64,000 nt of DNA from Gemmatimonadota bacterium (GTDB taxonomy: Bacteria > Gemmatimonadota > Gemmatimonadetes > Palauibacterales > KS3-K002): contig CP070815.1 in the NCBI GenBank assembly GCA_020344215.1, forward strand, positions 2,111,581 to 2,175,580, in the 5' to 3' direction. Under the pieces are notes generated by a model that was not told where the DNA came from, searched no databases, and saw only the letters and a program-made list of their open reading frames with translations. The position numbers were made by a program, and so were the translations under genes. This document shows, piece after piece, positions 8,040 through 16,430 of the stretch (position 1 is the first letter of the stretch; the number at the start of each line of letters is the position of its first letter).

Positions 8040-9763
8040 GTGAAGAGAAGAAGAGACCGTCGATTGATGAGCTTTCCGCCGAGAACCAGGGACTGAAGGC
8101 GGAACTGGAGAAGTTGCGGCGCGAGCGTGCGGCGTGGCTGGGCAAGTACGGGTCGGTGCCGAAGCGCGACGAGGTGCTGTTCGACACGCTCTCGGGGTGC
8201 GAGGTCCAGCCGCTCTACACGCCGCTGGATATCGGCACCTACGATCCCGCGTACGCGGATAAGCTCGGGTTCCCCGGCGAGTACCCGTTCACTCGCGGGC
8301 CTTACACGACTATGTACCGGACCCGGCTCTGGACGATGCGCCAGTTCTCCGGGTTCGGCACCTCCGAGGAGACCAACCAGCGCTACAAGTACTTGCTCGA
8401 CCATGGCCAGACGGGGCTGTCGGTCGCCTTCGATTTCCCGACGCTCATGGGCTACGACTCCGACGACCGGCGCTCGGAAGGCGAGGTCGGGGTGTGCGGC
8501 GTGGCGATCTCGAGCTTGGCCGACATGGAGACGCTATTCGACGGGATCCCGTTAAAGGATGTCTCGGTCTCCATGACGATCAACGGGCCGGCGATGATGC
8601 TCTACTGCTTCCTGCTGGCGACGGCGGAAAAGCAGGGCGTGGACATCCGAGAATTCCGCGGGACGATCCAGAACGATATTCTGAAGGAGTACATGGCGCA
8701 GCATGCCTGGATCTTCCCACCCGAGCCGGCGCTCAAGATCATCGCCGACATCTTCGAGTGGTCGTCGGTCAACGCGCCCAAGTTCAACACTATTTCGATC
8801 AGCGGCTACCACATCCGCGAAGCGGGCTCCACGGCTCTGCAGGAACTCGCCTTCACGCTGAAGAACGGCTTCACTTATGTGGAGAAGGGGATCAAGCGCG
8901 GCCTCGACGTGAACGAGTTCGCCCCCAGGCTCTCCTTCTTCTGGGATGTCCACAACGACTTCTTCGAGGAGATCGCCAAGTTCCGCGCCGCACGCCGCAT
9001 CTGGGCGCGCCACATGAAAGAGATCTACGGGGCGAAGGACCCGGACAGCTGGCGGCTGCGCACCCACGCGCAGACGGCGGGCGTGTCGCTGATGGCGCAG
9101 CAGCCGGAGAATAACATCACCCGGGTCGCCTATCAGGGCCTGGCCGCGGTACTCGGTGGCACGCAGTCGCTGCACACGAACGCGCTGGACGAGACGCTGG
9201 CGCTGCCAACGGAGAAGGCGGTCCGCATCGCGCTCCGCACCCAGCAGATCCTGGCCTACGAGACGGGCGTGCCGAGCACGATCGATCCGCTGGCCGGGTC
9301 CTACTACGTCGAGTGGCTCACCGACCAGATGGAAGAGGGTGCCGAGCGCATCTTCGCCGAGATCGACGAGATGGGCGGCGTGGTGAAGGGGATCGAGGAT
9401 GGCTACTTCCAGGGCCAGATCGCCCTATCGGCCGAGCGCTTCCAGCACGAGGTGGAGACGAACCGGCGCATCATCGTCGGGGTGAACGACTTCACCGGCG
9501 GTAACGAGGACCTGTCGATCGATCTTCTGAGGATCGGACCCGAGATCGAAGAGAAGCAGCGGCAACGGCTCGCCGACTTGCGGGAACGCCGCGATCAGGC
9601 CGAGGTCGATGGCGCGCTCGAGCGCTTGGCTGAAGCGGCTCGCAACGATGAGAACTTGATGGAGCCAGTACTAGACGCTGTCCGTGCTTATGCGACGCTC
9701 GGCGAGATCAGGCACGCGCTGGAGAAGATCTATGGTCGGTTCAGGGAGCCGGTCTTCTTTTAG
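8036..9763 (+). CDS. icmA: B12-dependent acyl-CoA mutase large subunit (methylmalonyl-CoA mutase family, isobutyryl-type residues)
   Basis: Substrate-binding TIM-barrel subunit of an adenosylcobalamin-dependent acyl-CoA mutase. At 575 residues it lacks the cobalamin domain, which is encoded separately at 10968, as in IcmA/IcmB. An N-terminal coiled coil (about 10-35) precedes the barrel. The residue equivalent to the substrate-contacting Tyr of methylmalonyl-CoA mutase is Phe104 (MRQFSGFG), and the residue equivalent to its carboxylate-binding Arg is Gln222 (YMAQHAWIFPP). In known enzymes the Phe/Gln pair marks isobutyryl-CoA mutase. General annotation pipelines would call this methylmalonyl-CoA mutase; substrate assignment is inference. 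Confidence 0.9.
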   Translation: MGEEKKRPSIDELSAENQGLKAELEKLRRERAAWLGKYGSVPKRDEVLFDTLSGCEVQPLYTPLDIGTYDPAYADKLGFPGEYPFTRGPYTTMYRTRLWTMRQFSGFGTSEETNQRYKYLLDHGQTGLSVAFDFPTLMGYDSDDRRSEGEVGVCGVAISSLADMETLFDGIPLKDVSVSMTINGPAMMLYCFLLATAEKQGVDIREFRGTIQNDILKEYMAQHAWIFPPEPALKIIADIFEWSSVNAPKFNTISISGYHIREAGSTALQELAFTLKNGFTYVEKGIKRGLDVNEFAPRLSFFWDVHNDFFEEIAKFRAARRIWARHMKEIYGAKDPDSWRLRTHAQTAGVSLMAQQPENNITRVAYQGLAAVLGGTQSLHTNALDETLALPTEKAVRIALRTQQILAYETGVPSTIDPLAGSYYVEWLTDQMEEGAERIFAEIDEMGGVVKGIEDGYFQGQIALSAERFQHEVETNRRIIVGVNDFTGGNEDLSIDLLRIGPEIEEKQRQRLADLRERRDQAEVDGALERLAEAARNDENLMEPVLDAVRAYATLGEIRHALEKIYGRFREPVFF

Positions 9764-9850
9764 GACGCCGAAGGTCGTGCCCGAGGTTTCAACCTCTGTC
9801 GTCGAACGTCTATCATTGAAGTTCCGCTGATTCGCTAACGTAGACAAACT

Positions 9851-9892
9851 GATTTACCGAATACCGATCACTGATCAGCGATCACCGAATAC
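9851..9892. repeat. Degenerate 7-base tandem repeat upstream of galT
   Basis: Six heptads in register: GATTTAC, CGAATAC, CGATCAC, TGATCAG, CGATCAC, CGAATAC. They are the reverse-complement form of the array at 8005-8039, so the mutase gene is flanked by inverted copies. The array directly abuts codons for the conserved galT N-terminus. Confidence 0.65.
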
Positions 9893-9927
9893 CCCACCTC
9901 CGGACCAACGCCCTCACCGGCGAGCGC

Positions 9928-10911
9928 GTGATTGTCGCGCCTGGCAGGGCAGAGCGTCCACTTCCGTCGGAGCAACCGCTACAGGCTGTGACATCGCGAC
10001 CGATTGACCGCGGTTGTCCGTTCTGTCCCGGTAACGAGGAGAAGACGACGGCGGAGTTGTATCGAATCCCCGGCGGGCGAGCGGGGGAAGGGCCGGGCTG
10101 GCGCGTGCGGGTGGTGGAGAACAAGTACCCAGCCCTTGGTCAGCTGGGGGGGAGCCATCAAGCCCTGGGCCGCTTCTGGCAGATCGAACCTGCCGTAGGC
10201 CGGCACGAGGTGATCGTCGAGACCCCTGCTCACGACCGCGAGCTGGCCGGGCTCGGCCTGGAGGAGGTCTTCGAGGTCATGCAGGCCTATCGGGCCCGCT
10301 TCGCCGCGGCAGCCGCCGATCCGCGGGTCCAGCATGTGGTAGTCTTCCGCAACCAGGGCCGGCTGGCCCACGCGTCGCTCGTACACCCCCACTCGCAGCT
10401 GGCCGGCCTCCCGTTCGTGCCGCCGTTCGTGGCGGATGTGCTCGAGCGGTCACGAGCGCACGCTGCCGAGAGTTCGACGGCGCTGCTACTCGAGATGGTG
10501 GAGGAAGAGGTAGCGGACGGCTCAAGGTTGGTCGAGGGGACGGAGCGCCTGGCCACATTCGTGCCGTTCGCGGCAGCACACGATCACGAGGTCTGGATCG
10601 CGCCGCGCTACCTCCCACGCCGCTTCGACGGGGTCGACGACGAGACCCTGGACCAGTTGGGAAGCGCCCTGCGGCGCGCCTTGCGGGCCCTCGCCGAGGC
10701 ACTGGGCGATCCCGACTACAACTACATACTCCACGCGCCACCGCTCAGGAACGATGCTGAGGGAGTGCTTCCTTGGTACGTCCAGATCATACCCCGCCAG
10801 TCGGTGGGTGCGGGCTTCGAGATGGGCATCGGGGTGCGTATTGTGGCGACGGCGCCCGAGGCGGCGGCGGAACAGCTCAGATCGGCGCTCGGTAAGGTTG
10901 CCGCGGTCTGA
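9928..10911 (+). CDS. galT: Galactose-1-phosphate uridylyltransferase family protein
   Basis: Leloir-pathway GalT fold: transfers UMP between UDP-glucose and galactose-1-phosphate, or a related nucleotidyl transfer. Zinc-type cysteines occur in CPFCPGN (residues 30-36), and the catalytic histidine motif HPHSQ is at 153-157. The coordinates use the first canonical start (GTG 9928), but the in-frame codons just upstream encode LRTNALTGER, the typical GalT N-terminus, and no ATG/GTG/TTG precedes them before a TGA at 9850. A CTG at 9871 is the only near-start. The gene interrupts the mutase subunit pair, which is odd for its usual sugar role. Confidence 0.9.
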   Translation: MIVAPGRAERPLPSEQPLQAVTSRPIDRGCPFCPGNEEKTTAELYRIPGGRAGEGPGWRVRVVENKYPALGQLGGSHQALGRFWQIEPAVGRHEVIVETPAHDRELAGLGLEEVFEVMQAYRARFAAAAADPRVQHVVVFRNQGRLAHASLVHPHSQLAGLPFVPPFVADVLERSRAHAAESSTALLLEMVEEEVADGSRLVEGTERLATFVPFAAAHDHEVWIAPRYLPRRFDGVDDETLDQLGSALRRALRALAEALGDPDYNYILHAPPLRNDAEGVLPWYVQIIPRQSVGAGFEMGIGVRIVATAPEAAAEQLRSALGKVAAV

Positions 10912-10967
10912 GGGCGCGGGTATTTTGCGATCGCGAGTCCCGACCGACACTCATATCGCACAACGCT

Positions 10968-11390
10968 ATGGTAGAACGGAAGATACGCGTGCTGGTGGGT
11001 AAGCCCGGACTCGACGGTCACGATCGCGGTGCCAAGGTCGTGGCCGCGGCGTTGCGTGACGCCGGTATGGAGGTCATCTACACGGGCTTGCACCAGACAC
11101 CTGAACAGATCGTCCAGGCGGCGATCCAGGAAGACGTCGATGTGGTGGCGTTGTCCATCCTCTCCGGGGCCCACATGACTCTTTTCCCCAGGGTCCTCAA
11201 CCTGCTGCGCGAGGAGGGTGCCGACCACGTGCTGTTGACGGGTGGCGGCATCATTCCCTCCGAGGACATGGAGAAGTTGCAGGAGATGGGGGTCGGCCAG
11301 CTCTTCGGACCCGGTACGCCCACCACGGATGCCGTGGCGTATATCCGGGAGTGGTTCACGAAGAATCGGGCCGGGGACGACGAGGGGTAA
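10968..11390 (+). CDS. icmB: Cobalamin-binding small subunit of acyl-CoA mutase
   Basis: A 140-residue B12-binding Rossmann-like domain. The cobalt ligand motif D-x-H-x-x-G is DGHDRG at residues 16-21 (His18), followed by the SILSGAH and GGGIIP elements that line the cofactor. Its size matches the stand-alone small subunits of isobutyryl- and 2-hydroxyisobutyryl-CoA mutases. It pairs with the large subunit at 8036, from which it is separated by galT, and would be served by the MeaB protein at 6927. The carboxylase gene starts 36 bases downstream. Confidence 0.94.
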   Translation: MVERKIRVLVGKPGLDGHDRGAKVVAAALRDAGMEVIYTGLHQTPEQIVQAAIQEDVDVVALSILSGAHMTLFPRVLNLLREEGADHVLLTGGGIIPSEDMEKLQEMGVGQLFGPGTPTTDAVAYIREWFTKNRAGDDEG

Positions 11391-11426
11391 TCCAAGCGGC
11401 GCAAAGCGCCCGACAGCGAGTACAAT

Positions 11427-13079
11427 ATGGCGAAGAAGGCTGCGAAGGCGGAGGGGTCGAAGTCGCGAATGCGCCGCCTGGCGGAGGAGCTTGGCGCGCT
11501 CGAAGCGCAGCTACGGCAGGGCGGTGGCGCGAAGTATGTCGAGAAGCAGCACTCGGAGGGCAAGCTCACCGCGCGGGAGCGGCTCGAGCTGCTCTTTGAC
11601 AAGGGCTCCTATTTCCAGGAAGTCGGCTTGCTCGTCGCCTACGACGAGTACGATGGCAAAGCCCCGGCCGCCGGCGTGGTCACAGGATACGGCGTCGTCG
11701 AGGGCCGTGAAGTCGTGGTGGTGGCCAACGATGCCACGGTGAAAGCGGGCTCCTGGTGGCCGGAGACGATTCCAAAGATGCTCCGCGCTCAGGAGATCGC
11801 GATGCGCTGCCGTATCCCGATCATCTACCTGGTCGACTCTTCCGGTATCAACCTCCCGTATCAGGGCGGTGTCTTCCCCGGTCAGTACGGAGCTGCGCGG
11901 CTCTTCTACTACAACTCGCTCATGCGGCGCTACCTGCGCGTGCCACAGGTCTCGGCGGTCATGGGGAACTGCATCGCCGGCGGCGCGTACCTGCCCGCGC
12001 TCTCCGACGTGATCTTCATGGTTAAGGGCACCAGCTTTATGGGACTGGGCGGCCCCAACCTGGTGAAAGGTGCGACGGGCCAGACCGTGGATGGGGAGAC
12101 GTTGGGCGGCGCAGACACGCACACCAAGATCTCCGCCGTCGCCCACTACGAGCCGGAGAACGACGAGCAGTGTGTCGAGTCGATCCGTCAGTACGTCGGC
12201 GACCTGCCGCCGGTCCAGGGGATTCCCATAACACTCTCGGAGCCGCGGCCGCCGGTCCGGGCACCGGAAGAGGCCTACGAGCTGCTTCCGGATGATCACC
12301 GGGGCGGTTACGACATGCGGGCTGTGCTGGAGACGATCGTCGATGAGGGCGAGTGGTGCGAGTTCCAGCCGGAACACGCGGCCGAGATGATTTGCGTCGA
12401 CGCCCGCATAGACGGCATACCCGTGGGCATCCTCGCCAACAGCCGGGGGATCGTGCGGGACCACCGGACCGGGCCGCCTCGCTTCGGCGGTATCATCTAT
12501 ACGGAGAGCGCCGAGAAGTGTGCCTACTACATTGAGACGTGTGACCGGCACCGCCGACCGCTGCTCTACGTTCAGGATGTGTCGGGCTTCATGGTGGGGA
12601 CGGACGCCGAGCACTCGGGGATCATCCGGGCCGGGGCGCGCATGGTCGAAGCCATGTCGGTGGCGACGGCGCCGAAGATCGTGCTCACCATCAATCACGC
12701 GAGCGGCGCCGGGTACTACGCAATGGCCGGTCAGGGCTTCGACCCCGACTTCATCTTCTCCTGGCCCACCGGCCGCATGGGCGTGATGGAGGGCGAGTCG
12801 GCGGCGCAGGCCGTCCACGGTCGGGTGATCGACGAGGCGAAGCAAGCGGGCCGCGAGCTCGACCTGGAGACGCAGAAGAAGGTGGAGGCGACGCTGGCGA
12901 CCTATGAGCACCAGTTAGATGCCCGCTACGCGGCGGCCCGCGGCTACGTGGACGCGGTCATCACGCCCGAACAGACGCGTGACGCGCTGAGTTTGGCGCT
13001 GCGGGCGGCGATCCAGAATCCCGGACCCCACATCGGTCCCTTCGCCCTTCCCGGAGCGCTCGAGTCGTTCCTCACGTGA
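11427..13079 (+). CDS. Acyl-CoA carboxylase, carboxyltransferase (beta) subunit
   Basis: Biotin-dependent carboxyltransferase of 550 residues with two crotonase-fold halves. The oxyanion-forming regions are visible as GNCIAGGAYLPA (about 175-190) and INHASGAGYYAMAG (about 415-430). Stretches such as LVDSSGINLP and GPNLVKGATG resemble methylcrotonyl/geranyl-CoA carboxylases more than propionyl-CoA carboxylase, and the next gene is an AtuA homologue, which fits branched or isoprenoid acyl-CoA chemistry. No biotin carboxylase/carrier alpha subunit is in the window, so it must be encoded elsewhere. Exact substrate unknown. Confidence 0.92.
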   Translation: MAKKAAKAEGSKSRMRRLAEELGALEAQLRQGGGAKYVEKQHSEGKLTARERLELLFDKGSYFQEVGLLVAYDEYDGKAPAAGVVTGYGVVEGREVVVVANDATVKAGSWWPETIPKMLRAQEIAMRCRIPIIYLVDSSGINLPYQGGVFPGQYGAARLFYYNSLMRRYLRVPQVSAVMGNCIAGGAYLPALSDVIFMVKGTSFMGLGGPNLVKGATGQTVDGETLGGADTHTKISAVAHYEPENDEQCVESIRQYVGDLPPVQGIPITLSEPRPPVRAPEEAYELLPDDHRGGYDMRAVLETIVDEGEWCEFQPEHAAEMICVDARIDGIPVGILANSRGIVRDHRTGPPRFGGIIYTESAEKCAYYIETCDRHRRPLLYVQDVSGFMVGTDAEHSGIIRAGARMVEAMSVATAPKIVLTINHASGAGYYAMAGQGFDPDFIFSWPTGRMGVMEGESAAQAVHGRVIDEAKQAGRELDLETQKKVEATLATYEHQLDARYAAARGYVDAVITPEQTRDALSLALRAAIQNPGPHIGPFALPGALESFLT

Positions 13080-14455
13080 GCGCCCGGGCCGAGTGCGCGC
13101 GGATTGCCGCCGGGCAGGGCTTCTGGGGCGACTGGCTCGAGGCCCCCGTGCTCCAAGTCGAGGCGGGACCGATCGACTACCTGGTGATGGACTACCTGGC
13201 CGAAGTCACCATGTCCATCCTCCAGAAGCAGCGTAACCGCGACGCGTCGCAGGGCTACGCCCGCGATTTCGTTCCGCTCATCGGCCGGATCCTCGGCACC
13301 TGCATCGATAGGGGGATCCGTGTGATCGCCAACGCCGGCGGCGTCAACCCGCTCTCTTGCCGCGACGCGGTCTTCGACGTCGCGGCTGCCGCGGGCTTGG
13401 CCGGGAGGGCACGCGTCGGCGTCATCACCGGCGACGATCTGCTGGAGCGGATCGATGAGCTGCTCGCGGCCGGGATCGAACTCCGCAACATGGAGACCGG
13501 TGAGCCGCTGGAGAGCGTCCGCGGCCGCATCCGGTCGGCCAACGCCTACATCGGTGCCGCGCCCATCATCGAGGCGCTGAAGGATGGCGCCGATGTGGTG
13601 ATCGCCGGTAGGACCACGGATACCGCACTGACCTACGCACCGATGATGTTCGAGCACGGGTGGGCGCCCGACGACTGGGACAAGCTCGCCGCCGGCGTCG
13701 TCGCCGGGCACATCAACGAGTGCGGCGCCCAGGCCACCGGCGGCAATACCGGTGTCGACTGGCGGGCCATCGACTACAGCGAGATCGGCTACCCCATCAT
13801 CGAATCGTTCGCCGACGGCGAGTTCGTTGTCACCAAGCACGACAAGCTGGGCGGTCGTGTGACCGTGGCCACCGTGGCCGAGCAGCTGCTCTACGAGATG
13901 GGCGATCCGTCGGAGTATATCACACCCGACTGCGTCGCCGACTTCCGGACGATCCAGCTCGAGCAGGAAGCTCCCGACCGCGTTCGTGTGCACGGCGTGC
14001 GCGGCAGCTCCGCAACCGACCAGCTCAAGGTCTCGGTCTCTTACCTCGCCGGTTACAAAGCCCTCGGCCGCATGGCCTACTCGTGGCCCGACGCATTGGA
14101 GAAGGCGAGAGCCGCCGACCGCACGATTCGCGGTCGCATCGAGCGCATGGACCTGCGTTTCGATGAGATCCACACCGAGTACTTCGGTGCGGGCGCCTGC
14201 CACGGACCGCTCGCCGGCCCGCTTGGCGACGATCTGCCGGAAGTCGAGCTGCGCATCGGCGTCAAGCACTCGAATGACCGCGCTGCGGTCGAACGATTCA
14301 CGCGGGAGATCGCCGGCCTCATTCTGGCCGGGCCGCCCACCGCCACCGGGTTCGGCGGCGGCCGGCCCAGGGTTCAGGAGATGGTCGCCTACTGGCCCGC
14401 TCTTATCCCGAAGTTCCAGGTGCAGACTCGTGTCGAAGTGGAGGTTGTACCATGA
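13076..14455 (+). CDS. AtuA-like protein (DUF1446), N-terminal domain only
   Basis: A 459-residue DUF1446 protein, related to AtuA of acyclic terpene (citronellol/geraniol) utilisation; the biochemical function is not established. Family features include an N-terminal GxGFWGD-type segment, IANAGGVNP around residue 84, GRTTDTAL around 178 and CNECGAQ/TGGNTG-like sequence near 220. Start GTG 13076 overlaps the carboxylase stop by 4 bases. The ferredoxin-fold C-terminal domain fused to it in many AtuA proteins is here a separate gene (14811), with a membrane-protein gene between the two. Confidence 0.88.
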   Translation: MSARAECARIAAGQGFWGDWLEAPVLQVEAGPIDYLVMDYLAEVTMSILQKQRNRDASQGYARDFVPLIGRILGTCIDRGIRVIANAGGVNPLSCRDAVFDVAAAAGLAGRARVGVITGDDLLERIDELLAAGIELRNMETGEPLESVRGRIRSANAYIGAAPIIEALKDGADVVIAGRTTDTALTYAPMMFEHGWAPDDWDKLAAGVVAGHINECGAQATGGNTGVDWRAIDYSEIGYPIIESFADGEFVVTKHDKLGGRVTVATVAEQLLYEMGDPSEYITPDCVADFRTIQLEQEAPDRVRVHGVRGSSATDQLKVSVSYLAGYKALGRMAYSWPDALEKARAADRTIRGRIERMDLRFDEIHTEYFGAGACHGPLAGPLGDDLPEVELRIGVKHSNDRAAVERFTREIAGLILAGPPTATGFGGGRPRVQEMVAYWPALIPKFQVQTRVEVEVVP

Positions 14456-14808
14456 CCGCCAATCCTGTGAAACCGAGCCTGCTTCTACCGTCCGGCGCCA
14501 CCATCTCGGTCGTCGCCGCGCTGCTCGAAGGTCTAGGCGTGGCCGGACCTGCGGCTCTGGCCCTCGCCCTGGCTGGCGCCGTCTCCGCCGCCGCCGCATG
14601 GGCACTCGCCGTGCGCAAAAGCGGGGAAGCGGGCTACCTGGGCGTCCGCTTCTTCAGCATCCTCGCCATCGCTCTGGCTATCTCGAGTCTGTTCGTCGGC
14701 GTGGACGCCGGTTGGCTGGGGATGATCGGTGTGATCGGCCTCTGGATCGCCGCCGGCGGTGCCGGTGTCGAGTGGCTGCGGGGCCAGACCTACGGCGGGG
14801 AAACCTGA
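14452..14808 (+). CDS. Small integral membrane protein in the AtuA cluster
   Basis: A 118-residue protein with about four predicted membrane helices (roughly 12-30, 32-50, 62-82, 86-105), alanine- and glycine-rich and ending in a polar tail. No family recognised. Its ATG overlaps the DUF1446 stop by 4 bases, and the AtuA C-terminal-domain gene follows 2 bases after its stop. It therefore sits between the two halves of a protein that is normally one polypeptide, which suggests a tight functional or translational link. A membrane-anchoring role would be speculation. Confidence 0.7.
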   Translation: MTANPVKPSLLLPSGATISVVAALLEGLGVAGPAALALALAGAVSAAAAWALAVRKSGEAGYLGVRFFSILAIALAISSLFVGVDAGWLGMIGVIGLWIAAGGAGVEWLRGQTYGGET

Positions 14809-14810
14809 CG

Positions 14811-15170
14811 GTGATTGTGCGGCTGCTCGATATCGCCCACGCCCGCTCGGGCGACAAAGGGGACACGGCGAACATAGGTCTAATCGCCTTGAGGCCGGAG
14901 TTCTATCCCATTCTGGTTAAAGAGGTTACAGCGGATCGTGTAAAGGCTCACTTCAACGGGGTCTGCCACGGTTTGGTGGAGCGCTTCGAGCTGCGGAACC
15001 TCATGGCGCTCAACTTCTTGCTCCACAACTCGCTGGGCGGTGGTGGCACGCTGTCGCTGCGGACCGACGCCCAGGCGAAGACGTTCAGTGCGGCGCTGCT
15101 GCGGATGGAGGTCGAGGTCCCCGACGAGCTGGGCGACGTGATCGAGGGGCGGCCTCGAGGTGGCGGCTGA
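14811..15170 (+). CDS. AtuA C-terminal-domain protein
   Basis: A 119-residue stand-alone domain matching the C-terminal part of AtuA-like proteins. It opens with the characteristic LLDIAHARSGDKGDTANIG (about residues 5-23) and contains NFLLHNSLGGGGTLSLRTDAQAK-like sequence (about 66-88). Start GTG 14811 was chosen because the conserved domain begins immediately after it and the upstream gene ends at 14808; the open frame continues upstream but only as a shadow of the preceding genes. It probably works with the DUF1446 protein at 13076. Confidence 0.85.
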   Translation: MIVRLLDIAHARSGDKGDTANIGLIALRPEFYPILVKEVTADRVKAHFNGVCHGLVERFELRNLMALNFLLHNSLGGGGTLSLRTDAQAKTFSAALLRMEVEVPDELGDVIEGRPRGGG

Positions 15171-15191
15171 CTTAGAGACCGGAGGGCCTGA

Positions 15192-15365
15192 ATGCTGGTG
15201 CGCGCGATCATCTGGCTGCTCCTGATCAGTTGTGCGGTTGTCGCCATCGTCGGGCTGGTGTTCGAGCTCGGCGAGTTTGGGACGACGTTGCTCGTGTTGG
15301 GAAGCGTGGGCTTTCTCATCCTGGCGCTGGCCGTCATGGCCGAGCGGCGCTGGTTCGGAGGTTGA
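15192..15365 (+). CDS. Tiny two-helix membrane protein (57 aa)
   Basis: An ATG at 15192, preceded by GGAGGG at 15181-15186, opens a 57-residue frame. It has two hydrophobic helices (about 5-24 and 32-49) separated by a short acidic loop and a positively charged end (ERRWFGG). It lies 21 bases after the AtuA C-terminal gene and 35 bases before the crotonase, on the same strand. No family recognised. The good ribosome-binding site and the hydrophobic pattern support a real gene. Confidence 0.6.
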   Translation: MLVRAIIWLLLISCAVVAIVGLVFELGEFGTTLLVLGSVGFLILALAVMAERRWFGG

Positions 15366-15400
15366 GGCCCGGTATCTGTGTATCGACTGGAGAAGGCGGA

Positions 15401-16204
15401 ATGTACGAGGAGAGCTTCAGCACGATCGCCGTAGATGTCGATGAGTCGTCCGGCGTTGCCACGATGAGCCTCAACCGGCCGGAGAAACGGAACGCGTTGA
15501 GTGCCGAGCTGGTCGATGAGCTGTCCGACGCGCTGGCCTGGGCAGACGCCGACGAGCGGGTACGAGTGGTCCTGTTGCGAGGCGAAGGGAAGGATTTTTG
15601 CGCAGGCGTCGACCTCAACGCGTTGTCCGAGATGATGGAGGCGGGCGTCGAGGATCAGCTTGCCGACGCGGATGCGCTGGGCGATCTGTTCCTCATCCTC
15701 CGCAGGATCGAGCTGCCGGTGGTAGCGGCGGTGCGGGGACACGCCGTGGCAGGCGGCTGCGGCCTGGCTACGGCGTGTGACATCGTTCTGGCGGCCGACG
15801 ACGCGCGCTTCGGTTACCCGGAAGTGAAGATTGGCTTCTTGCCGGCGATGGTCATCGCGATGCTGCGCCGTGCGGCAGGCGAGAAACGTGCGTTCGAATT
15901 GGTAGTGACGGGCCGGACAATCGATGCGGAGATGGCCGAGCGCTACGGACTTGTTCAGCACGTCTTCCCCTCCGACGAGTTCGAGAGAGGTAGCCGCGAG
16001 TTCGCCGAGGACCTGGCGCGGCGGAGCGCCAGCGCGGTCTCGCTGTCTAAGCGGCTGATCTACCAGACCGAGCGGCACTCGTTCGAGGCGGCGATTCGCG
16101 CCGGAGCCGAGATGAACGCCCTTGCTCGGATGACGGAGGACTATCGGGAAGGCGTTCGCAGCTTCCTCGCGTCGAAGAAGAAGAAAGGGAAGAGGGATCG
16201 CTGA
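15401..16204 (+). CDS. Enoyl-CoA hydratase/isomerase family protein
   Basis: Crotonase-fold enzyme of 267 residues acting on acyl-CoA thioesters. ATG 15401 fits the normal crotonase N-terminus (NRPEKRNAL around residue 25). The oxyanion-hole segments are GKDFCAGVDL (about 65-75) and HAVAGGCGLATACD (about 110-123). The second catalytic Glu position lies in FGYPEVKIGFLPAM. The start follows GGAGAAGGCGGA. It is the last clear enzyme of the carboxylase/AtuA operon, so its substrate is probably an intermediate of that pathway. The C-terminus is lysine-rich. Confidence 0.9.
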   Translation: MYEESFSTIAVDVDESSGVATMSLNRPEKRNALSAELVDELSDALAWADADERVRVVLLRGEGKDFCAGVDLNALSEMMEAGVEDQLADADALGDLFLILRRIELPVVAAVRGHAVAGGCGLATACDIVLAADDARFGYPEVKIGFLPAMVIAMLRRAAGEKRAFELVVTGRTIDAEMAERYGLVQHVFPSDEFERGSREFAEDLARRSASAVSLSKRLIYQTERHSFEAAIRAGAEMNALARMTEDYREGVRSFLASKKKKGKRDR

Positions 16205-16230
16205 GTAGCCGGCTAACGCTGAAGCTTGCC

Positions 16231-16425
16231 TTGATCTTCGTTGGTGCTCCGCTGGCGCTGGCCGCCGATCGTATCGGCCAGCGCTGGCTTTTCTACGTAG
16301 GGCTGGCGCTCCTCATCATCGCTCTGGCGATTCCCGCACGGCCGGGCCAGGCGCTCAGGGGGCGCATCGATTACCTGATACGCCACCTGCCAGGCGCGCG
16401 CTGGATTCGTCGTGACCGGGAATAA
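16231..16425 (+). CDS. Hypothetical small membrane protein
   Basis: A 64-residue frame from TTG 16231 with one clear hydrophobic helix (residues 20-34) and a basic C-terminus (RWIRRDRE). The open frame extends a few codons further upstream, to just after the crotonase stop, without a better start codon. No family recognised. The position directly after the crotonase, on the same strand, is consistent with the last gene of the operon, but codon evidence is thin. Confidence 0.35.
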   Translation: MIFVGAPLALAADRIGQRWLFYVGLALLIIALAIPARPGQALRGRIDYLIRHLPGARWIRRDRE

Positions 16426-16430
16426 GGGGA

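Noticed and set aside
9764..9850. Cobalamin riboswitch near the B12 mutase genes
   Set aside because: No B12-box-like sequence found; only a small GAGGTT/AACCTC hairpin.
11511..12911. 466-residue minus-strand frame opposite the carboxylase
   Set aside because: Antisense shadow, no recognisable motif, no ribosome-binding site.
13986..14810. Long plus-strand frame running through the DUF1446 gene into the AtuA C-terminal gene
   Set aside because: Its upstream part is Arg/Ser/Thr-rich shadow sequence; only the portion from GTG 14811 has domain support.
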